64,000 nucleotides of DNA. Source: Micromonospora globbae (lineage in GTDB: Bacteria; Actinomycetota; Actinomycetes; Mycobacteriales; Micromonosporaceae). Under the pieces are notes generated by a model that saw only the letters and a list, made by a program, of their open reading frames with translations, had not been told where the DNA came from and searched no databases. Position 1 is the stretch's first letter; each line of letters begins with the position of its first letter. The stretch covers positions 109,446-173,445 of the forward strand of contig NZ_RAQQ01000017.1 of the NCBI RefSeq assembly GCF_003610785.1, in the 5' to 3' direction. This document shows positions 47,677 through 55,951 of this stretch, piece by piece. The translations under genes and the position numbers were made by a program.

Positions 47677-49436
47677 GCGGCCTCCTTCGTCGGCGAGCTG
47701 CTCGCCCAGGCGACGAGATCGGCGCGGGCGTAGGCGTCGGCGTTGCCCTTGCGCGTGCGAGGCGCGGGGACGTTGCCGACGCGCCTCTGCAAGCGCTTCT
47801 TCGCGGCCTCGTACGACCACGGGAGCACGCCCTCGTCGCACGCCTCGCGCAGCGTCAAGAAGTTGTCCCGCGAGGGCTTGATAGGCGCGCTGACCTGGGC
47901 AGGGGACAGGGACTCGGGACATGCCAGCGCCCGCGCCTCGGCGATCGTCAGGTAGGCGACCTGCGTCTCGGTCGCCACGCCGCCGACGACGACCTGCCAG
48001 CGGCCAAGGTGCCGCGAGGGCCGGGGCATGGCGGCCTCGGGCACGAGCATCTTCCACGCGTTGACCGTGTAGCGGGCGAGCAGGCGGCAACCAAAGTTCT
48101 CTCGGGCCTCGGGGCCTCCGATGGCGCGGGCGGTCAAGAGCTGCGCGACCGCAAGCACGTTCACCTTCGCGCTCCGGCCCATGAAGAGCAGGTCGGCGAG
48201 CGCGGCGATGGCCGGCGAGCGCTTCGGGTCGCCCTTGCCGCGCGCCTCGGCCCAGAAGTTGGCGAGCTGCCCGATGGTGGCGTTCAGCTCCTCGCAGATG
48301 ACCAGCACGCGCTCGCCGGGGTTCCAGTCGTCCGGCTCGTGCAGCGCGAGCGTGTTCCGCTCGTCGGCGAGCTGGGCGAGGCGCACGAGGGCCTCGTGCA
48401 TCTGCTCCGGCCTCGTGCAGTAGTCGACACGGTCGAGGCCGAGCGCCCAACGGTGCGACCCCTTGCGGTCGAGGATGACCACGCGACCGCCACGGGCGAG
48501 CACCTGCACGGCGACCAGCTCGGCGAGCACGCTCTTGCCGGCGCCCGTGCCGGCCGAGACGGCGATGTGCGGCGAGTCATCGCGCAGCGAGATCGTGACC
48601 GGCCGGTCGCCCGCGCCCAGGCCGAGGAAGAACTCATCTTCGGCGAGGCGCGGGAGGTGCTCGGCGACCTGGGCGACGCCGACGCGGGCCGGCGGGCGCT
48701 TGCGGACCGTCCACGTTGCCGTTACCCGCGGACCGACCTGCTGCCAGGTCTCGACGAGGTCGGAGACCGGAATCTTGCTGCTGATGATCGACGAGACGAG
48801 GGCGCGCTGCTCCTTCGTCAGATAGGGCGTGTCGGCGACCAGCTCGATGCGCGGGCCGGCGTCCGGCGGCGTCGGCCGGCGGAACACTGCCAGGCGCGAG
48901 GTGACCGGCTCGGCGGTGCGCTGCACGGCCCAGGCGGCACGCTGCGCCCGGTCGGGGAGCCAGCGGATGACCGGCTCAACGTGAGCGCCGTACCACGCGC
49001 GTACGGCCTCTTCGGCCGGGCTGAGCGGCTTCGCGAGGCGCGGGGTCAAGTTGCCGAGCGTCGGGTCGACGTGTAGGCGCACCTGTCCCGGCTCGCGGCC
49101 GAGCGCGGGCGCGAGCGCGGCCTGCGTCGGCGCGATGTACTCGCGACGGAAGCGGCGAGCCGTGAGCCGGCGCCTGAGCCGGTAGCCGGCGACGAGGGCG
49201 ACCGAGCCGACGGCTGAGCCGGTCTGCTCCGGGGCGACCACGGCGGCGAGGCTCACGGCCGGCGCGCTGAGCCGGATCACTTGACGCTGCCAGCCGGTCA
49301 GCCGGCCCGCGCCACGGCTCAGGTACGGGTAACCGTCGCGGCCGTCGAGCGGCCGACCGGCGAGGTAGCGGTACGTGAGCCGGGGCACGGTGTGCTTGCG
49401 CCGGAGGCGGCGGATGGCGCGCTCGAGGTCGTTCAC
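47673..49436 (-). CDS. traB: FtsK/SpoIIIE-type DNA translocase (TraB-like conjugation protein)
   Basis: 587 residues. An N-terminal membrane-associated region (LSAPAVSLAAVVAPEQTGSAVGSVALVAGY, about 52-82) precedes a RecA-like motor with Walker A GTGAGKS (Lys301) and Walker B VLVICEE (about 376-382). In AICEs such a protein alone moves double-stranded DNA between mycelia. The C-terminal tail (about 520-587, NFLTLREACDEGVLPWSYEAAKKRLQRRVG...RKGNADAYARADLVAWA) looks like an excisionase/MerR-type winged helix where TraB normally carries its DNA-recognition domain. Overlaps the DUF2637 gene by 4 bp. Symbol by analogy. Confidence 0.88.
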   Translation of the reverse strand: MNDLERAIRRLRRKHTVPRLTYRYLAGRPLDGRDGYPYLSRGAGRLTGWQRQVIRLSAPAVSLAAVVAPEQTGSAVGSVALVAGYRLRRRLTARRFRREYIAPTQAALAPALGREPGQVRLHVDPTLGNLTPRLAKPLSPAEEAVRAWYGAHVEPVIRWLPDRAQRAAWAVQRTAEPVTSRLAVFRRPTPPDAGPRIELVADTPYLTKEQRALVSSIISSKIPVSDLVETWQQVGPRVTATWTVRKRPPARVGVAQVAEHLPRLAEDEFFLGLGAGDRPVTISLRDDSPHIAVSAGTGAGKSVLAELVAVQVLARGGRVVILDRKGSHRWALGLDRVDYCTRPEQMHEALVRLAQLADERNTLALHEPDDWNPGERVLVICEELNATIGQLANFWAEARGKGDPKRSPAIAALADLLFMGRSAKVNVLAVAQLLTARAIGGPEARENFGCRLLARYTVNAWKMLVPEAAMPRPSRHLGRWQVVVGGVATETQVAYLTIAEARALACPESLSPAQVSAPIKPSRDNFLTLREACDEGVLPWSYEAAKKRLQRRVGNVPAPRTRKGNADAYARADLVAWASSSPTKEAA

Positions 49437-50158
49437 CGGATCACCTCGGCCAGCTCGGTCACGGCGCCGTTTACACGCGTCTCCGCAGGCTGCGCGCCGG
49501 TCGGCGAGCCGTTGATCTTCGACGGCCGGTAGCGCTTCACGGTCGCGAGGCTCACGCCCGCAAGCTCAGCGATCCGGGCGTGCGTCGCGTCCGGCTCGGC
49601 GAGGTGAGCCGCCATCACGCGGTCAGCGGACGTCGCCGAGCGTGGCGTGAGCCGCTTCGGCCTCGGCGCGGCGACCGGCTCAGGCTGCGGCTCAGCGACC
49701 GGCTCGGCGTACCGCCACGGGTCGACCGGCTCAGGCTCGGCGACCGGCTCAGGCGCGGGGATCACGACCGGCTCGGCGACCGGCTCGGCGATCAGCTTGC
49801 CTCGGCGGCTCAGCACCTCGACGGCGATCAAGAACGCGACCGGCGGCACAGCGGCGACAAGCCGAGCCGTGAGCGTCGGCGCAGCCGAGGCGATGTTCGC
49901 GGCGATCGTCGCCACGATGCCGAACGCGAGCGCCACGCGGGCCGACAGTCGCGGCTTCCGGCCGGCGCGCTTGTCCTCGAGCATCGCCAGCGTGCCGACC
50001 AGGATCGCGCCGTCGATCGCGAGCGGGTAGACGACCGCGACCGAGGCGTGCTCGCCGGCCTCGAGGGCGACGGAGACGATATGCCGATAGCTCGCGTAGC
50101 CGGCGACGAGGGCGACGAGACCGGTCGTCAGGCGAGAGGTAACGGCGGTGGCGTTCAT
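49433..50158 (-). CDS. DUF2637 membrane protein with C-terminal HTH
   Basis: 241 residues. Four membrane helices in the first 110 residues (LTTGLVALVAGYASYRHIVSVALEAGEHASVAVVYPLAIDGAILVGTLAMLEDKRAGRKPRLSARVALAFGIVATIAANI...) match DUF2637, found beside tra genes of Streptomyces plasmids and AICEs (Spd-like). A Pro/Glu repeat linker (EPVAEP) leads to a helix-turn-helix (TSADRVMAAHLAEPDATHARIAELAGVSLATVKRYRPSKI). Likely role: spread of the element with TraB, inferred from context. ATG overlaps the previous stop. Confidence 0.85.
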   Translation of the reverse strand: MNATAVTSRLTTGLVALVAGYASYRHIVSVALEAGEHASVAVVYPLAIDGAILVGTLAMLEDKRAGRKPRLSARVALAFGIVATIAANIASAAPTLTARLVAAVPPVAFLIAVEVLSRRGKLIAEPVAEPVVIPAPEPVAEPEPVDPWRYAEPVAEPQPEPVAAPRPKRLTPRSATSADRVMAAHLAEPDATHARIAELAGVSLATVKRYRPSKINGSPTGAQPAETRVNGAVTELAEVIR

Positions 50159-50349
50159 CGGGCGGTCTCCTTCGCAATGGCGCGGAAAGCGGCAGGGTCG
50201 AGGTCGTCGCGGCCGGCGGCACGGATGACCGGGCCGACCTCGTCGGCGTGGCGGTCGACGAGGCGGCGGGCGACGACGAACGGGGCGAGCATCACGGCCG
50301 GGCCGCCGAGCAGCACGGCGGCGAGGGCGTAGGCGGCGGTGGTGGTCAC
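50155..50349 (-). CDS. Small membrane protein of the element
   Basis: 64 residues: one hydrophobic helix (AAYALAAVLLGGPAVMLAPFVVARRL) followed by a charged cytoplasmic tail (VDRHADEVGPVIRAAGRDDLDPAAFRAIAKETAR). GTG start with GGAGGT 6 nt upstream; overlaps both neighbours by 4 bp. Probably a Spd-type accessory protein, by position. Confidence 0.7.
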   Translation of the reverse strand: MTTTAAYALAAVLLGGPAVMLAPFVVARRLVDRHADEVGPVIRAAGRDDLDPAAFRAIAKETAR

Positions 50350-50963
50350 GCGGCACCTCCGGCGAGCGCCTCGGAGCGGCAGCAGCGGCAGTTGTGGGCC
50401 AGCTCGCCGAGGTGACGCGGGCAGCGCTCGGTGCCGGCAGCCGGCGGGAGAGCGGCGCCGCGACGCTCCGGGTAGGGCGTCGCCGACGGCGGAGCGGAGC
50501 GATCGCCGAGGCGGCTCTTGCTCTTGGGAAGCCAGTTGCGCCAATCGCGCGCGGAGCGCGCCTTCACACCTTCGGGGTGATCTTCAAATGACCTTTGGGC
50601 GACATCCTGCGTGTCGCCCCCGGCGGCCGTGGTGTCGCCCCCGCGCTCGCGGATGTCGCCCCCGGCGGCCTCGGTGTCGCCCCCACCGACGACGAGGCGG
50701 TAAACCCGCGTGGCGATGCCGGCGACCTTGCGCACGACCAGGCGGCCGACCTCGACGAGGCGGCGCAGCGCCCGCTGCACGGTCCGCTCCGAGCAGCCGA
50801 CGTACTCGGCGATGGTGGCGACGCTGGGCCACGCGTGTCCCTCAGCGTTGCTGTGGGCCACGATCGCGACCAGCACGAGGCGCTCGGTGGGCTTGAGGTC
50901 GTGAGACGCGCGCAGGGCGTCCTTCACGGCGGCGGCGCCGCCCCGGTAGGTAGGCTGAGACAT
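50346..50963 (-). CDS. HTH_36-type winged-helix protein (candidate replication/regulatory protein)
   Basis: 205 residues. Winged helix at about 20-85: LKPTERLVLVAIVAHSNAEGHAWPSVATIAEYVGCSERTVQRALRRLVEVGRLVV. A Gly-rich linker with repeated AAGGD units and a basic stretch leads to a C-terminal Cys/His cluster CPRHLGELAHNCRCC that may bind zinc. This domain type occurs in plasmid replication initiators and phage regulators. It is the first gene of the minus train, 96 bp from attR, so the operon promoter must lie in that gap. Confidence 0.8.
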   Translation of the reverse strand: MSQPTYRGGAAAVKDALRASHDLKPTERLVLVAIVAHSNAEGHAWPSVATIAEYVGCSERTVQRALRRLVEVGRLVVRKVAGIATRVYRLVVGGGDTEAAGGDIRERGGDTTAAGGDTQDVAQRSFEDHPEGVKARSARDWRNWLPKSKSRLGDRSAPPSATPYPERRGAALPPAAGTERCPRHLGELAHNCRCCRSEALAGGAA

Positions 50964-51059
50964 AGCCGAGGTCCTTTCTCGGTCAGGCCCCGGATCACGG
51001 CGTTGCAGCGCCGCCGGGGCCGTCTTCATTTGTGATGGGGCCGCATCAGGACCCGCGTC

Positions 51060-51065
51060 CGCGTG
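51060..51065 (+). other. attR core of the integrated element
   Basis: CGCGTG, identical to the attL core at 40466-40471. Sequence to its right reads directly into the second part of ssb (GTGAACTGCTGG). Confidence 0.8.
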
Positions 51066-51623
51066 AACTGCTGGCGGAAGCTGGCCGAGGGAGTGGCCGC
51101 CTCCGTGATGGTCGGCGACCCGGTGGTGGTCTGCGGCCGCCTCTACACGCGGGACTGGACCGACGACGCCGGCAACCACCGCACCCTCTACGAGCTGGAG
51201 GCGGTGGCCGTGGGCCACGACCTGTCCCGAGGCCGGGCCCGGTTCCTGCGCAACCGGCCGAGCACGACCACCAGCACCGTCGAGGACGCGGAGGCGGAGA
51301 CCCGGGTGCACGGCGAGCCCACCGAGCCGGTGCCCGACGGCCAGGCCCCCGCGCTGCCCGAAGACCGGTCGCTCGACGACGAGTTCGAGCTGCCCGACTT
51401 CAGCACCTCGCGGCCCTACCGTGACCCGGGCGAGCTCGACGGGCCGGCCGACGCGGGCGCGGGTGACGGGCAGCTCGCGGGCGACACCGAGGAGCTGGCG
51501 CCCGTGGCGGGCGGGTCCGCCGGCGACGGCGACCTCGACCCGGTGCCCGACGAGCCGCTGGAGAGCGGTGCCGCGCCGGCCCGTGGTCGCCGAGGTCGGG
51601 GGCGGGTGCCGCAGCCGGCCTGA
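51063..51623 (+). pseudogene. ssb: 3' part of the interrupted ssb gene (codons 55-240)
   Basis: Continues the OB-fold exactly where the 5' part stops: VNCWRKLAEGVAASVMVGDPVVVCGRLYTRDWTDDAGNHRTLYELEAVAVGHDLSRGRARF, followed by a long disordered acidic C-terminal tail (SLDDEFELPDFSTSRPYRDPGEL...) that ends RGRGRVPQPA. WRKLAE and GRLYTRDW are SSB hallmarks. The GTG of the att core could serve as a start, but no ribosome-binding site precedes it, so in the integrated state this part is probably silent. Confidence 0.92.
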
Positions 51624-52048
51624 GCCTGGCGCCGGCGGCGCGACGGGGGCGGGGTGGCGGCGGAGAGCCGACGTCACCCCGCGCGCCGGGCCGTTCCCCT
51701 CAGCGCCGCCCTGGCGTTGACTCGTGGACCTTGTCGGCATCACCGAGACACGCGACATGCTGGGCGGCATATCGCGGCAGCCTGGTCATCGCCGCGACGA
51801 AGGGTTCCCAGACCCCTCGGGCGGCGGCTTCGGCTCGATCCTGATCCACCTGTGGCGGTGCTGAGGATGGGCATGGTGTGGCGTCGGCGCGACGTCGAGG
51901 AACTGGATCGCCCGGCATCGACCGGCGGCCGAGGACTGACCGCGGGCGGCTTCCTGGCCGCCCCGGCGGGACGGGGACCGGCCCACCCGGAGCCCCCGCA
52001 CCGGCGGGTCTGTTCGGGGCGCTCGTCTAGGCTGGCCGGCCGGAGGTG
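51624..52048. other. 425-bp spacer before cobD
   Basis: Open frames on both strands lack supporting motifs or ribosome-binding sites. TAGGCT (52028-52033) is a plausible -10 for the cobD operon. Nothing else recognised. Confidence 0.5.
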
Positions 52049-53191
52049 ATGCGCGTGCGGCACGCGCCGGTGGCGAACGCGGCGGGACTGGTGGCGGGCT
52101 ACGCCCTGGACCGGCTGTTCGGCGACCCGCGCCGGTGGCACCCGGTGGCCGGGTTCGGTCGTGCGGCCGGTGCGTTGGAGCAGCGGATCTACCGGCCGGA
52201 CCGCACCGCGGGCGCGGCGTTCACCGCCCTGGCCGTCGGTGTGCCGGTGCTGCTCGGCGCGGCCGCCACGGTGGCGACCCGCCGGCGGCCCGTCGCCCGG
52301 GCGGCCCTGGTCGCCGCGGGGACCTGGACGGTGCTGGGCGGTCGCACCCTGCGCCACGAGGCGCACGTGATGGGGCGTGCGCTGCGTGACGGAGACCTGC
52401 CGGCCGCGCGGCAACGCCTCGGGCACCTCTGCGGTCGGGACCCATCCACCCTCGACGAGCCGGAACTGGCCCGGGCCACCGTCGAGTCGGTCGCCGAGAA
52501 CACCTCCGACGCCGTGGTCGCCCCGCTGCTGTGGGGCGCGGTGGCCGGGCTGCCGGGCCTGCTCGGCTACCGGGCCGCGAACACCCTCGACGCGATGGTC
52601 GGGCACCGCTCGCCGCGGTACGCGCGCTTCGGCACCCCGGCCGCCCGCCTGGACGACCTGCTCAACCTCGTGCCGGCGCGACTGACCGGGCTGCTCACCG
52701 TGGCGGTCGCCCCAGTGGCGCACGGCGACCGGGAACGGGCGTGGCGCGTGTGGCGGCGCGACCGCAACGACCACCCGAGCCCCAACGCCGGCCAGTGCGA
52801 GGCCGCGATGGCGGGTGCGCTCGGCGTACGGCTCGGTGGCCGCAACGTCTACTTCGGCCGCTCCGAGGTGCGGCCGTTCCTCGGCGACGGGCCGCGTCCG
52901 GAGGCGCGACACCTCCCACGGGCGGCCCGCATCTCCGGTGCCGTGGGGCTGGCCGCCCTCGCCGTGGCGGCCGTCTACCCGCTGACCGCCGGACGGCTGG
53001 TGGCCGCCGCCGGCCGCCGTACGCTGCGGGCCGTGGTGCCCGCCCGCACCCGACGGGCGGCGCTCCGCCCCGCACGTTCCGGCGACGCGCCGGGCGGGAG
53101 CCGGTGGGGGCTGCCGCGACCCGGCGTACGCGACCGTGCCGAACCGGCGGCCCTGCCTCGGGGTGCGGCGGCGACCGGGAGGCGGCGGTGA
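52049..53191 (+). CDS. cobD: Adenosylcobinamide-phosphate synthase (CobD/CbiB)
   Basis: Membrane enzyme attaching the aminopropanol linker to adenosylcobyric acid in cobalamin synthesis. About 380 residues. Family signatures: AGYALDRLFGDPRRWHPVAGFG at the N-terminus, ESVAENTSDAVVAPLLWGAVAGLPG (about residues 148-172), AANTLDAMVGHRSPRYARFG and RDRNDHPSPNAGQCEAAMAGALGVRLGG. Several membrane helices. Start uncertain: GGAGG at 52042-52046 is close to ATG 52049 and better spaced for GTG 52055. GTGA overlap with cobQ. The C-terminal tail is longer and more basic than usual. Confidence 0.92.
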   Translation: MRVRHAPVANAAGLVAGYALDRLFGDPRRWHPVAGFGRAAGALEQRIYRPDRTAGAAFTALAVGVPVLLGAAATVATRRRPVARAALVAAGTWTVLGGRTLRHEAHVMGRALRDGDLPAARQRLGHLCGRDPSTLDEPELARATVESVAENTSDAVVAPLLWGAVAGLPGLLGYRAANTLDAMVGHRSPRYARFGTPAARLDDLLNLVPARLTGLLTVAVAPVAHGDRERAWRVWRRDRNDHPSPNAGQCEAAMAGALGVRLGGRNVYFGRSEVRPFLGDGPRPEARHLPRAARISGAVGLAALAVAAVYPLTAGRLVAAAGRRTLRAVVPARTRRAALRPARSGDAPGGSRWGLPRPGVRDRAEPAALPRGAAATGRRR

Positions 53192-54729
53192 GCGGCGGGC
53201 TGCTGGTCGCCGGCACCACGTCCGACGCCGGCAAGAGCGTGCTCACCGCGGGCATCTGCCGGTGGCTGCACCGCCAGGGCGTGAAGGTGGCGCCGTTCAA
53301 GGCACAGAACATGTCCAACAACTCGGCCGTGGTCGTGGGGGCGGACGGGCGCGGCGGCGAGATCGGCCGGGCCCAGGCGATGCAGGCCGCCGCCTGCGGC
53401 CTCGCCCCGGACCTGCGCTTCAACCCGGTGCTGCTGAAACCGGGCAGCGACCTCGCCAGCCAGGTCGTGCTGCTCGGCGAGGCGGTCGACACGGTCACCG
53501 CCGGCACGTTCCGGGAGCTGCGACCCCGCCTGGCACAGACGGCGTACGCGGCGCTCGCCGAACTGCGCGAGGCGTACGACGTGGTGATCTGCGAGGGCGC
53601 CGGCAGCCCCGCCGAGATCAACCTGCGCGCCGGTGACTACGTCAACATGGGGCTGGCCCGGCACGCCGGGCTGCCGACGATCGTCGTCGGCGACATCGAC
53701 CGGGGCGGCGTCTTCGCGTCCATGTTCGGCACGCTGGCGCTGCTCGACCCGGCCGACCAGGCGCTCGTCGCCGGCTTCGTCATCAACAAGTTCCGGGGCG
53801 ACCTCGGCCTGCTCCGCCCCGGGCTGGACATGCTGCGCCAGGTCACCGGCCGCCCGACGTACGGGGTGCTGCCCTGGTCGCTCGACCTCTGGCTGGACGC
53901 GGAGGACTCCCTCGCGTACGGCCGGGTGCTCGGCCGCCCCGCGGCCCCGCACGGCACCGACTGGCTCGACGTGGCCGTGGTCCGGCTGCCCCGGATCAGC
54001 AACGCCACCGACGTCGAGGCGCTCGCCACCGAACCGGGCGTCCGGGTGCGGCTCACGGTCGAGCCCGCCGAACTGGCCGCCGCCGACCTGGTCGTCCTGC
54101 CCGGCTCCAAGTCGACCGTGGCGGACCTCGCCTGGCTGCGGGAGACCGGCCTCGCCGACGCGGTCCTCGCCCACGTCGCCGCCGGCAAGCCGCTGCTCGG
54201 CATCTGCGGCGGCTTCCAGATGCTCGCCCGGGAGATCCACGACCCGGTGGAGAGCCGGCGGGGCAGCGTACCCGGCCTCGGCCTGCTCCCCATCGAGATC
54301 ACGTTCGACCCGCGCAAGACCGTCCGGCAGTCGGTGGGCACCGCCGGGGAGGGGGTGCCGGTCCGCGGCTACGAGATCCACCACGGGTACGTCTCCACGG
54401 CCGACCCGGGGCTCACCCCGCTCATCACCGCGGCGGACGGCACCGGTGAGGGTGCCGTCCTCGGCGCGATCCACGGTACGCACTGGCACGGCACCTTCGA
54501 GTCCGACGAGTTCCGCCGCCGGTTCCTCACCGAGGTGGCCCGCCTCGCCGGCCGGCACGGATTCCGGGTCGCCCCGGACACCGCGTTCGCGGCGGCCCGG
54601 GAACGGTCGCTCGACCTGCTCGGCGACCTGGTCGAGGAGCACCTGGGCACCGACGCCCTCTGGCGCCTCATCGAGTCCGGCCCGCCCGCCGACCTGCCCT
54701 TCGTCCCCCCAGGCGCCCCACACCTCTGA
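53188..54729 (+). CDS. cobQ: Cobyric acid synthase
   Basis: Amidates carboxyls b, d, e and g of cobyrinate a,c-diamide using glutamine and ATP. 513 residues. N-terminal P-loop amidoligase domain: GTTSDAGKSVLTAGICRWL (residues 9-27), APFKAQNMSNNS, CEGAGSPAEINL and VGDIDRGGVFAS. C-terminal class I glutamine amidotransferase domain with nucleophile Cys340 in GICGGFQML and His in YEIHHGY. Start GTG overlaps the cobD stop (GTGA). It ends just before the repeat-rich tract. Confidence 0.96.
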   Translation: MSGGLLVAGTTSDAGKSVLTAGICRWLHRQGVKVAPFKAQNMSNNSAVVVGADGRGGEIGRAQAMQAAACGLAPDLRFNPVLLKPGSDLASQVVLLGEAVDTVTAGTFRELRPRLAQTAYAALAELREAYDVVICEGAGSPAEINLRAGDYVNMGLARHAGLPTIVVGDIDRGGVFASMFGTLALLDPADQALVAGFVINKFRGDLGLLRPGLDMLRQVTGRPTYGVLPWSLDLWLDAEDSLAYGRVLGRPAAPHGTDWLDVAVVRLPRISNATDVEALATEPGVRVRLTVEPAELAAADLVVLPGSKSTVADLAWLRETGLADAVLAHVAAGKPLLGICGGFQMLAREIHDPVESRRGSVPGLGLLPIEITFDPRKTVRQSVGTAGEGVPVRGYEIHHGYVSTADPGLTPLITAADGTGEGAVLGAIHGTHWHGTFESDEFRRRFLTEVARLAGRHGFRVAPDTAFAAARERSLDLLGDLVEEHLGTDALWRLIESGPPADLPFVPPGAPHL

Positions 54730-54881
54730 GACGCCGACCCGACGCGCAACCCTCACCTGAGCCCGCGCCCGGCCCCGGCAGTCGGCGCCAGGTTGCCGGT
54801 GCCCCAGCGCCGGCAGCGGGCGCCGGGTTGCCGATGTCGGTGCCCGGGGTGGCCGTTTGCCCGGTGCCGTTGCCCGGGGTG

Positions 54882-55038
54882 GCCGTTTGCCCGGTGCCCG
54901 GTGCCCGGTGCCCGGGGTGGCCGTTCGCCCGGTTCCCGGTTCCCGGTTCCCGGTGCCCGGTGCCCGGTGCCCGGTGCCCGGTTCCCGGTGCCCGGTTCCC
55001 GGTGCCCGGTGCCCGGTGCCCGGTGCCCGGTGCCCGTG
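54882..55038. repeat. 7-bp tandem repeat block (CGGTGCC/CGGTTCC)
   Basis: About 20 consecutive heptamers of the form CGGTGCC or CGGTTCC, with an earlier partial interruption by GGGGTGGCCGTT units that themselves recur from 54847. Variable-number tandem-repeat character. Confidence 0.88.
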
Positions 55039-55138
55039 CAGAGGTGCTCGGCGCCCACGTGCGCGTGCTCGATGCCCGGCGGCCGAACGGGCAGCTGCCC
55101 GGTGCGCGGCGTCCGAGGCGTGGCCCATCCAAGGGGCC

Positions 55139-55937
55139 GCAACTTCGCGGAGTTGTCGTCGCTCGCGCGTGGGAGGTCGCTGTTTCCTGGATGTTGTTGT
55201 ATCCCGGGATGGTCGAGGCCACTACTTCCGGGTTGTTGTGGTCGTTCCGTCCCGAGGGGCAACGTCCCGGGGGATGCCGCGTTCGGCGCCGTTGTTGGCC
55301 GCGTTGCCCTTGGCGTGGCGTGGCGTGGCGTGGCGAGGCGGGGCCGGGCAGGTCTGGTCGCCGGAGTTGTGCGGTTCGCGGAAAGGCTCCGACTTCCCGG
55401 TGCTGCCGCCGTGCCCGAAGGTTGAGCCCGCCTCGCTCGGCTCAGGTGTGCGGGGCGCAGCTTGACCAGTGCGCTCCTGCCGGAGGAGGCCACAACTTCC
55501 TGGATGGTGCTGTCACGCCGCGCGAGTGAGGCGACTCTTTCCGGGATGTCGTTGTCTCCCTGTGCGGTGAGGCCGCTCCGTCCCGGATGTTGCCTCGTTC
55601 CGCACCGGGAGGACACCTCCCGGGTGTTGCCCTCGCCGGACGCAGAGCCCACTACTTCCTGGATGTTGTTGCCTTTCCGCACCGCGGAGGCCACTACATC
55701 CATGATGTTGCGGTCGCTCCGCCCGGAGGCGACTCATCAGGGATGTCGCGTCATTCAGGGACATCGCGGTCGTCCTGCGCGAAGGTTGCTCGCTTCCGCG
55801 GGTCACTCGGCGTGCGGGATCCCACTACTTCCTGGGAATTGCCGCCTCCCTCGGCGGCGGAGGCCACCACATCCAGGATGTCGCGGACCAGCCGCCTCGC
55901 TCGGCCGCGGAGGCCACTACCTCCGGGGTGGTGCGGG
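55139..55937. repeat. Array of about 20 degenerate palindromes with about 40-bp period
   Basis: Copies centre near 55148, 55188, 55230, 55269, 55362, 55398, 55501, 55542, 55583, 55621, 55660, 55702, 55740, 55832, 55875 and 55925, with weaker ones between. Best-conserved left half is GAGGCCACTACTTCC, right half GGATGTTGTTG, separated by one or two bases, giving an imperfect dyad. Spacers of 10-15 nt are unrelated. The period (38-43) is not a multiple of three, so this is not a protein repeat. Confidence 0.75.
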
Positions 55938-55951
55938 CCAGCCGTCTCCGG

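Larger units (their letters stand above)
40472..51065. mobile_element. 10.6-kb AICE-like integrative element inserted in ssb
   Basis: Bounded by CGCGTG repeats (40466-40471 and 51060-51065). It encodes a large serine recombinase next to attL, an FtsK/TraB-type DNA translocase, a DUF2637 membrane protein, an HTH_36-type protein and about ten small proteins, all but the first two on the minus strand. Size and translocase match actinomycete integrative and conjugative elements, which move double-stranded DNA with one TraB protein. Typical AICE tyrosine integrase, tRNA target and RepSA/prim-pol genes are absent. Excision would restore ssb exactly. Confidence 0.9.
54730..55951. other. 1.2-kb gene-free, repeat-rich tract
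   Basis: Long open frames here translate to low-complexity peptides (APGTGHREPGTG-type) or to peptides whose repeat phase drifts, so none is called. The left part is a 7-bp tandem repeat block with related GC-rich repeats. From 55139 to 55937 lies an array of degenerate palindromes. 55313-55336 is a GTGGC pentamer run. A promoter for neither flanking gene is needed here, as both end into the tract. Confidence 0.75.

Noticed and set aside
51063..51623. Independent gene starting at GTG 51063
   Set aside because: It begins inside an OB-fold, has no ribosome-binding site, and continues the truncated SSB at 40307-40471 exactly in frame.
51700..51918. 72-residue minus-strand ORF as a transposase remnant
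   Set aside because: No transposase motif, terminal repeats or target duplication could be seen. Left unannotated.
54753..55703. Long minus-strand open frame encoding a repetitive protein
   Set aside because: Its left part is a translated heptamer repeat and its right part repeats with a period that is not a multiple of three. No ribosome-binding site or conserved domain is present.
55139..55937. CRISPR array
   Set aside because: Repeat units are strongly degenerate, spacers are only 10-15 nt, and no cas genes are near. It was kept as an unclassified palindrome array.
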